64,000 bases of DNA, taken from contig VZSF01001062.1 of the NCBI GenBank assembly GCA_013398295.1, positions 330,119-394,118 on the forward strand, read 5' to 3'. Made by a program: the position numbers and the translations under genes. Below are positions 52,372 to 64,000 of the stretch, piece by piece (within the stretch, counting starts at the first letter, position 1; each line of letters starts with the position of its first letter). Under the pieces are notes generated by a model, which worked only from the letters and a program-made list of their open reading frames with translations, was not told where the DNA came from and made no database searches. This DNA is from Chionis minor (Eukaryota > Chordata > Aves > Charadriiformes > Chionididae).

Positions 52372-52918
52372 CTGCATAGGTATTTTGACTTTGTGCAGGA
52401 CAGAAAGTTGTGTAGGTATGACTGTTCTACTTTTCAGTTTGTTTTTTTAATATATTTTATTTTCTCTAGAATTACTCAAACAAAAGCAGCCTTCTATCTT
52501 GCCTTGTCTTAATGCTTTAAAATAACCAAACTGGAGATCTAACTACCAAACTGTTCATTATATTATTAAATACCAACTTTGGTTACAGTATAGTGTCTTT
52601 ACTTTAGCTGATGGTTCTGTATCCTTGTGCTTTTTAAAGCAGTTTTTATGTTTTGGTGCAAAAGTTGTCCAGTGTCTCTTGTTCCCTTCATTAGAGAACA
52701 TTCTAGAGGTATGTTTGTAGGTATTTTTGTTTAGAAAAACTATTTCATGCTCTCCATTTTATTTATTATAATAGGTAAAAAGGTTGTACTTCATCACCCA
52801 TGTAAACATGCTCATGAAGTTGAAAGTAATTAAAATTTGATACACTGATATCAATTTATTTATGTAACTAAATCACTGTTTTATAAACTTGTTAATGATC
52901 AACAATTTTTTTGTTTTG

Positions 52919-52924
52919 ATTAAA
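52919..52924 (+). promoter_or_regulatory. ZSWIM6: Candidate ZSWIM6 polyadenylation signal ATTAAA
   Basis: The common variant hexamer, 1.7 kb after the stop. It is followed by a short T-rich stretch and by ttatggtatctgtt at about 52957, a plausible GU-rich downstream element. The preceding 150 bases are AT-rich in the manner of a conserved UTR end. Other candidates are AATAAA at 53071-53076 and 54338-54343. Confidence 0.5.
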
Positions 52925-52945
52925 ATTAGTTTTTTGAAAGTTGAT

Positions 52946-55900
52946 TCTGCCTCCTTTATGGTATCTGTTACTGGAGTTGAATTGTGTACGGATAGTTCAT
53001 AGACCTTAAATGCCCAGCTTGCAACTTTGGTGCATTATGGGGATAAGCAGTGTGACCATCAAGCCCAGGAAATAAATGTTTTGTTCCTCAAAAGTCTTCT
53101 GGGGAATGGCAGTGTTCACAGTTGCTGGTGGAAGAAGTCCTGTTGCGTCAGAGGAGGGACCAAATGCTGCCTGTGATGGAAGATACACAGTCTGTACAAC
53201 GAACAGTAAGCCTTGACATACTGCCCTGGTGGGATGGTAGAGTGCGTAGTGGTATGTTCCCACTTGGTGAATTATTTGATTGACTATGGGGCTTGAGACG
53301 TACTGCGAATATATACAATGACAGTTCTTGCTGTTCTTGAATGGGCTTTTTTTTTTTAAGTATTTTGTGTATTTTGAGCTGTGCATCATGCTCCACGTGC
53401 GAGTTTTCTAGCCCACAGTGAAGAACGGGATATGGCATGGTTGAAAATTGAAGAGGAGATATCTGCTTTACCAACATCTTTATCATCTTAAGAATGTTAC
53501 GTGATGTCGTATTTGACTACATTATCTGAACACCTTCACTTTCTTTTTAGTATCTTCAGCTGAAAACAGGATTAGTGTGCAGCAAGCAGCTATCAGAGAT
53601 GCCAGTGTAACTGTGAATTCTGACAGTGAGGCTTGTGTCAGCAGAATATTGAGGAGGAAAAGTTCTGAATCTTTTTACAACTTGTCATGTAAAACATGAG
53701 TCTTCACCAAGCCTTGATAACAGCTGAGTTGTCCTGAACTAATAATGCTAACCTTCTGTACCTTTGCAACTTCCATCACTCCCGGTTATTGAATTGCTTA
53801 GTACATTTTTGCTTCATTACTTTGTCCTAGATCAATTTTCTGCTAGACAGTAAAGGAGAAGGATACTCCATTCTGTAACAGGGTTTGTGTGATTGGTTTT
53901 TTGCCTCTTACAAATACTTCAGTAGTATTAAGGATATTGAGGCCTATGTAGATTGCAAAACTGAAGCCTACTTGAAGACCAGGCTTTAGAATTAAATGCA
54001 GTCCTAATGGTTGCTGCCTGCTTTTGATGAGCACAATAGCTTATTCTTCTTTCTGAACTGATGGAAGGGTTTTTTGGTTTGTTTTTGTGACTGAGTGAAA
54101 TTTCTTCTGTGTCTGCAGTGGTGCTGTACAGTGCAGTTCACACTATGTTAAAAGCTCTCAAGGACCAACAGAGCCTTGGCCAGTCTATCTAGCAAACACG
54201 TCTAGATATGTACTGCTCTTGTTTTGTGGAGGTAGGAAGAACCCAGAATTCCACAGGGGGGAAAAAAAATGTCTGAGGGACCTTCTGGTGAAAACCAACC
54301 AATTATTTCTAACGTGATTTCTAAAACTATGTGTTGTAATAAATTCTGAAGCATGAGGAAGCCTCGTTAAAATGTTTCAAATTGCTTCTCTTCAAAGCCA
54401 TATATCTGAGATACACAGTTGACACCACTGCTATCATTGTCTCCAAGTGTTCGAATGCTTTCCAGCACTCTAAGTGGGAACTTTTTTTAAAATCCAGGAT
54501 TGCTATTTGGTAGTGAAGGAAACTGAGCGTGATTCTTCCATATCATAGGCTACCATTGAATCTTTATTGTTTTGGTGAGTGGAGTGAAATCCTGAAGGAT
54601 CTGGTATTATTTCTGGATTGTGAAGTCATTGCAGCCCAAGAAACTGAGTTTTGCCCCTAAGCTTTTCAGATTTCCTTTACTGATTTGCCAGAACAGAAGG
54701 CAGGGAGATTTTCCTTACCGAAATTACATTACCTTTGTTTAGCTTTTTGGTGTTTGAATACTTAATTCATTTCCACATCCAGTTTTCCCATTAGAGAAAA
54801 CCGCACAACTCTTCAGCATGAAGAAGAGAAAGGCAGGCATATGTGGGAGACTCAAACCTTTAAAGTGCAACTGAAATCCAGGACCGCTTCCCTCAGAGTA
54901 CTTCATGTCTCAGTCTTAGAATCTTTTGGTTTTAATGCTATGGCAGCGGAGCCTAAACCTGAATTGCATGTATATGACAATGATGTTATGAGATTGTTTG
55001 GGAGAAATTGCAGGCAGGAATTTGGGAGGCTAGAGCTGCAACGAGAAGACTGGGACTGCATTTCATCGTGGTTGTCTAGTAGAACAGCTGGGATGACCCA
55101 TCGGGACTTCTTGCAGTATAGATGAAATCTGGAGGACTTTTTTTTTTTAACTATCAAAAAGTAAAATTTACTTTCTAATACCTTTATGGATTGAAGATAC
55201 TGTGAGTGCTTTGCATTAGTAAATTTCTGTCCCATAGAAAACCCTTATTACATCGTTTTCTTTGCATATCCATACAAAGTTTCCTGCTGCAAGCTTTCAA
55301 AAGTCTTTGTGAAAGTCACTTTCAATAACACTTTAGTGTTCTGTCAAATTAGTTTGAGCTACAATTTTCTTTCAGGTTTGTCTAGCAGCAATTAAGTTTT
55401 TCATGTAAGTAAGTGGCAATAAGTAACATAAGTACATCAAAACTGGGGTGCTGCTTACATGGAGAGAAATCTTGCTTTCTGAGTTGTGCCAATTTGGGTT
55501 TGTAGTTCCACAGAATGGATTTGCACTAGAAGTAAATTTATTTCACTGAGATGCCTTCTATTTGATTAAAATGCAGAATTTTACTGAAAAATCTTCTAGC
55601 CTTCCATATCTGACTTAAAAACAAAAATCATGGTAATTCATCTGCTTTTGATGCAGGATGTAATTTAGAAAAACAGTAACATAACTGGTACCTTTACAAA
55701 ATTGGTAAGTATGACACCCACAGGTATTCTCTCACTCTGCAGTACTGGCTAGAGATAAAGTGTTCATAGACTAGTATTTTCCGATCCTTTTAAGTGTTGC
55801 CCCTTCAAAGTTTACTTTCTGCAAGGATAAGCTGGAAAGGAAGGAGGACAAACCACAGAATGTTATGTTCAACCCTTGCCCTGTGGCAACGCAACAGGTA

Positions 55901-58900
55901 GTAGAGCTTTAAGGGTATTACAGCATGTTGCGAACTACACTGAGTACGAGATGAAGAGCTTTGTAAGATATTTTTTTTTTTAATTGGAGAGACAATAAAG
56001 TGTCGGGGGTAGCTATGCTTGAAAGAAGTGGTTGCTCCGATTTGCCTGCCCTGCAGAAGTATACACTCCATACCGCATGTGGGAAGACAAGTCTCGCCTC
56101 CACTAACACCCTGAGCTGTCAGCATCAAGTAGCACCTAGTTGTCAGATGAAATGTTTGTGATCTGTCCTTACAGGTAGTGTCAGTATTCCTGAAGTTAGT
56201 AAAAGTAGAGCGTTGTATGCTCTAAAAAAAAAAAAAAAACCTGCCTTAAAAAGAAAATTACATTAGCGGCTATATTTGCAGACATCTGCAAGGTCATAGG
56301 ATCAAAAGATTTCTGTTAACATGTATTGGCCACAAAGCACAAGTTTATTTCTAAAATCAACCTTGACAGATTTCTATAGCTCTTGTTGTAGAGAGCAATT
56401 ATATCTAGAAACCATCGCAATCATGATCTGCCCCAGGAGCTAGCCAGTCTTTTACTGAGTTTTGTACTGACTGAGTTTCGTTGTTATAACTTTCCTTTTC
56501 TCCCTCTTTAGTGTTTGTCTTTTTATATCTGTAATTTCAAAAGCTTTGTATTTGGAAAAATGCTTAGCTGGAAGATGATGTGCTTGTGGTCTGATGGTGC
56601 AAAATGAGCAATGGAGCTATTGTGTGTCCGTGGTGTTGGAAGTATCTGTGGAGCAGTGAAGGAGAAGGGTGAGCTGTTCAGACACGCTCGCTGTAGGGGC
56701 TGGTGAGCTGAGACCTAAGGCAGCAGCCACAGCTGGCTGAACCACCACTGTCTGCCTTTCCACCACTCTGACCTTGGAATTGCTTGTTCCACCACAGAGA
56801 AGTCTTGGGTTGGCTTCCCAGGAATCAAAGGCAAATCATGCTTCATAGAAGATTTCTGGAAAATCAAAAAATGGATGAGGATGATTAAGGTCAGAGCTAA
56901 ACATTCCTCTGGTGAAGTTGCTGGAATTACATCAAGGCTAATCTTGGCAGACACTTTTTGGAAGCCTCTTGGTTATAAGAACAACAGCAGTGAGAGAAGT
57001 AGTGCCAAATTCTGCCCAGTCAGTGGGCAGGAAAAATCATTTGGGCTTTGTGGCCTCCAATTCCAGATGACCTGAATCTCATTAAACAGCTCAATGACTA
57101 TTTGTAACGCTTGCTTTATGGCCTAGCTTTTCCAACACTCAGGGAAACAAGTCAGGCAGACTGCAACGCGTCTCTTACCAGATGCATCGTGAATGGTACC
57201 ACTGAAGCCCTCTGTCCCCTCTGAAAACGAGGGGTCTGGGATGCAAAGGTTGGCCTTGCTTGGGCCATCTTGTTCAAGGAACCCTTAGCATCTCAGCCAA
57301 ACCAATTCAGGGTGCTAAGGCTGTAATAGGGAAAATTGCATGAAAAGCTTTCCCAGCAAGAAGATCCTATTTGTATAATGCTTAACAGCAGTTGCTCACT
57401 TATATGAGTGGAAATTGTGGTTTCTGAAGAAAACATTATTTCTTTTGTGCCTCTAATTGATACTTTAAACATGTTTAGTGTGGTTCGGATCATTATGGTA
57501 ACTAAAAATATCCCAAAATAACCACCAAGTGAAAGACGTAATTGTCCTTCTAACTTGTTGCTGAAAGTAAGAAATGTACGTAGAGAGGAATTTCTTCACA
57601 GTCGTGCTCTGCCTGCCTCACCATGAAGATGGAGCTCTGAAGGCCAGCTTTTACTGACGGCGCTGTGACAACCATCACCCCTCTCCCCCTGGTTTTGGTG
57701 GGAGAGGGAATAAGGAGGGGGTTTTTTTGGAAGATTAGTTTCCAGAGTTTAAAAGTTAGTTTGTTAGTTTTGTTTTTTTTTTTCTTCTCTAGCCACCTGA
57801 TGGCTGATTTCCAGGTATGGTGGGGATGCAGCAGTAACCATGGGAAGACGTGGCTCCATCATTCCTCTGTGTCAATACAAATGTCTGACCCCAGTTGTAC
57901 TCTGTTCTCCAGCACACTGCAATTTTCACACCCTTGAGAGGCTGTCTCCGCTCCTGTCAGGCTGCGAGGCCTGGGATCTCTCTGTTTTGAAAGCTGAGCT
58001 TCTCCAACCATTCTCAAGAATCCAGGGTCTAAAATAACAACACCAAGTGCTACAAGACTTTCAATACTCTGTTGTAAGCAGTATTGCTTGGCTGCTACTT
58101 CGTCATTTAGGAGGTCTTTCATGTACTATGTCTAAATCATATACTGAGAAGCCTAACAGGCATGTTGGGAAATTTTAATGTGAGGTGATGCCTAAATACC
58201 GAAAAAGAAACTTCAGCATTACCTTATGGAGAGGTGATTGTAGAGGGAGACTGTACTGGCAGAGTTTTCAAGAGGCGCTGAACCCCTCTGTCTTTTAGGG
58301 GAAGGTTATTCCGTATGAGAGAGATTAGCTGTTGCACTGGTACTGTGGCTTTGGTTTCACATGCTGCATTTTCCCAGTCGTCGCGGTATTCTCCATCTGG
58401 AACAAGCCGGGACTTCTTCCATACCTCAGCAATTCTCTTTTCTTTGTTTAACCACTCACAAGGTGTATATACAGCAGTATACTATGCTCCTTGTGCTGGG
58501 CTGCATTACCTTAATGTAGCAAATAGAGTTTGTCCAGGTTTGGCTTGGTTTTGTCTGGAAACCTCGAGCCAATAGACTGGTCAGCTCCTGCCTCTCAGTG
58601 ATTATCAGGGACTATATATGGTTCTCCGTTGAGGAAGAAGAGGCCATGGCTCATGAGGAAGCAATACGATAGTATTCAGGGTTTGGTGTCATTCATTTTG
58701 TGAGCAAATAGACTTTCTTACATGGGAAATGCAGGCAATAAAAGCCAGCAGCTAACAAGAAGGATTTTTTTTGTAAAAGGCAAAGATTTTCCAACACTCG
58801 GTCTTTCAGCGGAAAGAATCAAATCAGGAAAACAGTAATTACTGACAAGGGTTTGGAGCACATCAGCGCATGTGCTGCCAAGGCACAAGTTGTCTACTTC

Positions 58901-61900
58901 TAGAAAACTCCAGACAAACCAGACAGGATGATTTGGTCTTTCAGTTGCCTGTTGTTTAGTACCCAGATGGTCTGTTTAGTTTGGTGGTGTGTCAGGGACA
59001 TCTAATTGGATGTACTAAAATGGCACTGACTCTATTTAGCCCGGTGTGAAAATGCACCTGTTTGTTCTGTTAAACTGGAGAATAACATGTATTTCTGGCA
59101 CGCTTGCCACTTTGGCAATCTCCCTGTGCTATCTCATTGCTCACCCTGAGTTACTTACAACACATCTAGCTTATCTGTTACCAGCAGCAATCCTGAGTCT
59201 CTGTTTCCTACTGATGGCAAATAAAAAGCAAGACGTTTCTAGCATTTGGACTGCTGTTTCAGAAGTGCAGCTGCACTGATAGCTCTCAGTAGAAGCCTGA
59301 GCTTTAGCAACCGCTCAGTTCAGGGCCCGGAGTTGCCAGTAGTTTTGCAGGGGTTTTGTCTTTGCTGCTGTTCAAGTGTGTGCTTACAGGCGAGCATGTT
59401 CAGTGGGGTAAAATGTAGACTGACCCTGTGGTGTGGGGCAAGGGGGGTGTCCAGGCTGTCAACCAAGGGCCTAAGCTTTTCTTCAGGTGTTGCAGCTGGG
59501 TGAAATATTTGTGGACCAATGTGTGGAACAGGCTGGCTCACCAGTGGATATCCTTAGCTTTGGTCTTTCCAAGCAGCATGTACCTCCTGTAAGGACATGC
59601 TATAGCTGGGCCAGGGAACAGCAAGGAGCGGCAAAACAACCAGGCAACATGTTTATTTCTGTCCACAACTATACATTCTTGATAAGCCATAGGAATAGGT
59701 AGCCCTGGAGAAACTGCTTGTTTCCTCTTTTCCTAGTGCTGATTGCTTCTCTACTGGACAAAAGTGAGAGTGAGGATTATGGCAGTAAGGTGAGCCCTCT
59801 GTAGGACATATGACTGAGACAGATCTTCCTTAAAGCCTCCCTGTGTTGGGTCATCCCACCCCATCCATGGCCTTGAGTGACTGCTGCCTCTGTGCCTTTG
59901 TTGGGAGCAAACGCTCTTTTGTGCAGCTCCTGGCTTTCTGCAGGTGTTCCAACTTCCCAGTTGCAAATCTGGTGATTTTTCTGTATGTAAGAATCATGAG
60001 GAATTAAACTGCTTATTGAACTGCCACACTGTGGATTAATTAACTGTGTTAATTGTTAAATTCAGAAATATTAGAGTTTTGTAATTCTGCTATAAAGACT
60101 ATTCCTTGGTTTCGTCAGTGTGTTCTTGATGTCCAGCTTTTACAAACAGGGCTGGTTTTCAGCTTGCTGCCTTGTATTTCATGTTCGGCAGTAGAACCAC
60201 AAAGCCCTCTCGATGATGTGGAAAGCACTTAGACACAGGTCTCTGGAAGGTGTAATTCTAAAACACTGAATACATCTGTGTTTTGGGTTTTTTTTCCACA
60301 AATTCTTATGCTATATACCGGTGAGTAGCAGTTCCCATGGCAGACCTCAGGGATCCCTAACATGAAGACCAGATGCAAGTCTGGAGCAGTTATAGATTTA
60401 GGTCTCTGGATTAGCTAGGCGCAGGAGCGGACAGCTGAGTTTCTCTGCCTGAATAGTCCCTGTGAGGTCAATGGCACCTCTCACCTCCTTAAAGTACTCT
60501 GCTAAAAAGAGGACTTAAAAGCATGGTAGAGTGCACAGCCTCCTACTTCAGCAGCTGCCACGAGTCTGGCTGTCGATGCAAAGTACACCGCTCTTGGGGG
60601 CATCAGCCCAGAGCTGCTGGGTTTGACTCCCCACTTCCACCCCTGGCTGCAAAGCTCCACTGACAGGTCCCTGGAGGACCCTCTCCTGCTCTGCCTGGAG
60701 AGAGCTGTGGGGAAGACAGCACTACTCAGAGATTCGGAAGTGGACATGAGGGAGCTTGGGAAGGAACAGCCAGGCTTTCTCAAACGGAGAAGCTTTTCAT
60801 GTAATTTCCTTTGCTTTCTTCTTAACTGCTAAAAATAAAAAGCAGAACAGGAGTGAAAAATAAAACAAATTGCTTCTTGGCACCTCTGTTTCGCTCGCTG
60901 ATGCTTTACAAAAGTATCAAAGCTCTTTGCAGCCTAGTGTTTTTAAAAAATTCTCCTATTTAAAGGTAGCCTTTGTAAGCACCTGCTAAAGGAGGTTTTC
61001 AGGCTGCTGCTTGTTTACCAAATACCTCATTATAGGCTCCTGCAGAAATGTGCATGGGAAGGATGAGGGCAGCTCCCTCCTTAGGTGAAACTCCCGTGGC
61101 AGTAACGTTATAACCCTCAGGAGAAGTGGGAAAGCTAAAACAGCAGTTGCTTTTAAGGTTTGAAAAACAAATAACTGGCTACAACAGGAGAGCAGTGAAA
61201 GTAAAGAGTTGTGTCAGAGGCGGAAGACAAATTATTGTTTAGATTTAGGTCATTTTGGGCTGCAGAACTGCAGTAAAGACTAAGATCCCACAACTGCTTT
61301 TATATGTTTGTGTGTGTGTATAGAAACAGATGAATTGTGTCTGACTGCCAAGTGCCATGTGTTTACAGCTCAGTTATAAAACACTTTAAAAGAGGGGTTT
61401 ATAACAGAAACATTGACACATTCTTAAATATGTTGATGCTAATAGGCACCACCATAATAAATCCCATAAAGGTAAAGATATATCTGTTGTTCTGGAAGAG
61501 GATATATTGGCTTCTGCCTGAAGTGAAGCTTGTCATTTCTGTTCTTCAAACTATTTGAATCTTCTATGGCATCTAAGAAGCCATTGAAGCCATCTAGATC
61601 ATATCTAACACTTCAGATAATGCCAGTGTGTAGCAGAATAATCTGTTTGATAATGAAAAGCTTTTCCAATTGCAATATGGGAGCCGCAACCCTTTTCAGA
61701 ACATAAAATTTTACCTATGTGTGTGTGATACAGTGTTTAATCACAGGGAAACCTACCTACTTGTCATTAACTTTATTCTTAATCATTTTCTTACAAATTT
61801 TAAAAGGCTTCTGGCTTTCCTATAGACAGCAGTCGGCAGAAACGTGCTGGCTGCATCATTAACATTAGCTAAAACTTTTCCCCCAAGTTCTTGTGAGTGC

Positions 61901-64000
61901 TTTTGAAGGGGATCCTTCCCTGTTGCTTGCAAGAGGAAGCTGGCTCGGGCCTGGAGCGGGGCAGCTGTGCAGCACAGCTGTGCAGCATCATGTGGTGGCT
62001 CAGGGGCGTGAGCCTTGTCTGCCACACCCCAGATGCGAAGCGTGTCTGTAGCCTGAGTGCGGTGACACAGTTTGGACTTGAGCTGTGGTCCCGGGGACAA
62101 CATCCTCACTCTGGAAGGCTGCCCAAGCAGGGAACAGGGGTGTGAAACACAGCAGTGTTGCTATTCTGTTGGACGTTGCTGAAGACTTTCCTGAAGCTCG
62201 CTATCATGGTCTTCCCTTTTTCTTGCCTCTTTCTTGTCAAGTGACAGCACTTTTTTTTTTCTGTTGTTGTTTTTCTTTGTTGTTCCCCACAGAACAGAAT
62301 GTCCCCTGGTATAAGGTCTCCTAATGCATGCCAGCAGCCCGCTGCAGCCTCCTGCCCCACGTGAACCATGTGGGATGAAACTATGTTGACCGTAGGGTGA
62401 AAAATTGCCCAGTATGTCTGAGGAGGCTCAAAGACAAGGCAGGGAGTGTTGCGTGGTCAGACTCCAGGGCGGCACTTTCACAGGGAAGTGGAAAGGGGGC
62501 CAGGTTGTTTTAGGGTGAGCTAATTCCTCCTGAAAACCTCCAAGAATCTTCCTAATTCCCAGTGCGCACAAGAATGCTCATGGCAGGTAGGTGTCGTGTC
62601 AGTGAACAGGCGGAGTGGGGAGCGAAACAGCTTCTTCAAAGCCTCAGGCCAGTGACCGGAGCTGCAGGCTGGTGTGGTACAGTGCAGGGTGGGATGAACA
62701 CAGGTGCCCTCAGCTCACAATGGTGGCAACTCTGTCCTTCCAACAAGCCAGGCAGGGGCAATATTTCCCATTACAATTTCACGTCTATATGCATGAGGAA
62801 TTCCTTGGTGCAAATGTAGGTGAGAGCGTGTAGTCTGCAAAGTAACCTACACAGCCACCACAAAGGCACCAGCTTCCTGAAAGTCTATGGTTCATGCACG
62901 TGGATCTAACATGGTTTCTTCTGCAGAAGAGCACCAGAACATTTAATTCAATATCCTGAAGCTTCATGAGTTTGTTTAGCAGGTTTTCCTTCCAAAGGCT
63001 TGGTTCCCCCTCTTAACCTGCCTGCCTCTTGCATTTGTCCCAAAGACAGATGACTTTCTCAGGTTAAGGTCTTACTCTTAGAGAAATTGTTACCCCCAGG
63101 AGGGACCCACAGCATGTGACTCAGGTGGCAACAAAAAGCAAAACCTGTGCAACAAATTCAGTCTTTTAAAGAAGGCTGTAATGTTGTGAATGGTGGGAAC
63201 TTACTTCAGTAAACTTCAGAACTGCAAATAATGATGAGAAACCTGCTGTTTGTATTAGACTAGTCACATAATACAGCAGTGGTTATGTACCTGAGTAAAT
63301 CACTCACTGAGAGCTGCCTTGTGGCTTCCTGTGATAATTAATAATTCCTGAATTGAAGTTGTCAAACAAGGGTAAATGTTTGTATTATGCTAGTATTGAA
63401 AGACCTCTGCATGGGCCCGTGTCTCCTTGCATCACTTATACCTCCAGCACAAGCACGGGGAGGCACGGAAAGAATTCTTCCATTCAAAACTATATGGCAT
63501 TTCTCTGGCAGCTCCTTTCCTTCCTGAGCCTGGTAGCTTTCCAAGAAAGAATGACTGCTGCTGTGCAGTATATTCTGCCTAATCAGTCTGTGTCTCCATT
63601 GCACAGATAATATCAGTGTGGTAGCACATGAGCCTCAGATATAAATGGCAATAGCATAATTTATGTAGTAGTTGGAAGGAAAATTAAGTTATAACTTGGT
63701 AATACTTGTGGGATTGTTTAGTATCTTCCAGAGAGCAGAACAAAATTGGAGGAATCAGGAGCAGAAGGCTGTTTAGCTTTCTGACACAGCTGGATAAAAA
63801 CAGCTTTATGTGAATAGCATTGCCGTTAGCACTAAGTTTCTCATCCGTGGATTTGGTTCCCCAACAGTGGGACAGTGGATGAGTTGGATCCTATTATTAA
63901 CTTGTCGCAAAGTACCATGTAAAATTAATAAGCATAGAGAAAGAGTGCTTTCAGACCTTGAGAGAATTAAAGAGTGTCAGAGGCAACAGGAACTTAAATA
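52946..64000. other. Intergenic region downstream of ZSWIM6, no gene recognised
   Basis: Eleven kilobases without a recognisable exon, RNA gene or transposon. Open frames are at most about 127 codons, overlap on both strands, and lack family similarity or splice context. There is a 16-base A run at 56224-56239 and other short homopolymers. In human the next protein-coding gene on this side is KIF2A, well beyond a non-coding RNA locus. An empty stretch here therefore fits conserved gene order, but an unannotated lncRNA cannot be excluded from sequence alone. Confidence 0.65.

Larger units (their letters stand above)
51212..52945 (+). other. ZSWIM6: ZSWIM6 3' UTR
   Basis: About 1.73 kb of AT-rich sequence after the stop. 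It contains a G-rich start (51233-51250), a TGTATATA Pumilio-type motif at 51810-51817, a 24-bp palindrome (52079-52102), a TA repeat (52348-52371) and an ATTTATTTA-type AU-rich element at about 52853-52861. The end is placed by an ATTAAA at 52919-52924 followed by GT-rich sequence. A longer 3' UTR using AATAAA at 53071 or 54338 is possible. Confidence 0.7.

Noticed and set aside
53006..53389. 127-codon minus-strand frame just past the 3' UTR
   Set aside because: Composition is chance-like, it overlaps another minus-strand frame, and no similarity is recognised.
56224..56239. 16-base A run as a retrotransposed poly-A tail
   Set aside because: No processed gene copy or LINE precedes it and no flanking target duplication is visible.
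59046..59279. 77-codon hydrophobic frame resembling a small membrane protein
   Set aside because: No recognisable family, no promoter or splice context, and hydrophobic runs arise easily from T-rich DNA.

Overview
The window is vertebrate, almost certainly avian, nuclear DNA. Coding sequence is split into short exons with GT-AG introns. The intervening DNA carries CR1 LINE fragments with the bird-type 3' end, plus a solo LTR resembling known avian ERVL-like elements. There is no sign of bacterial, viral or plasmid gene organisation.

The only protein-coding gene I can support is ZSWIM6 (zinc finger SWIM-type containing 6) on the + strand. Twelve coding exons run from 9015 to 51211. Spliced in silico, they give one uninterrupted frame of 870 codons plus a stop, ending in the family's conserved C-terminus. 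Counting back from that C-terminus with the human length of 1215 residues, the window holds about residues 345-1215. The N-terminal third, including the SWIM zinc finger, must lie upstream, probably in two further exons. Two arginines known from human disease, R913 and R1163, fall on arginine codons in this register. That supports ZSWIM6 rather than its paralogue ZSWIM5.

Layout: 1-9014 is the 3' part of an upstream intron, with a MIR-like relic and two CR1 fragments. 9015-9841 holds two exons. 9842-23954 is a 14 kb intron with no transposon I recognise. 23955-26322 holds three exons. 26323-31712 is an intron with a 2.4 kb antisense CR1 that contains a second, nested CR1. 31713-36866 holds three exons. 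36867-42232 is an intron with a 91-bp tandem duplication and a sense CR1. 42233-43079 holds two exons. 43080-47933 is an intron with a CR1 scrap and an antisense solo LTR. 47934-51211 holds the last two exons. A 3' UTR of about 1.7 kb follows, ending near 52945. From there to 64000 is intergenic, with no gene I recognise.

I found no undescribed system. The most useful observations are the disease-codon correspondence, the run of five frame-neutral exons, the nested CR1, the 91-bp duplication, a 24-bp perfect palindrome in the 3' UTR, and candidate conserved non-coding stretches in the large repeat-poor intron.
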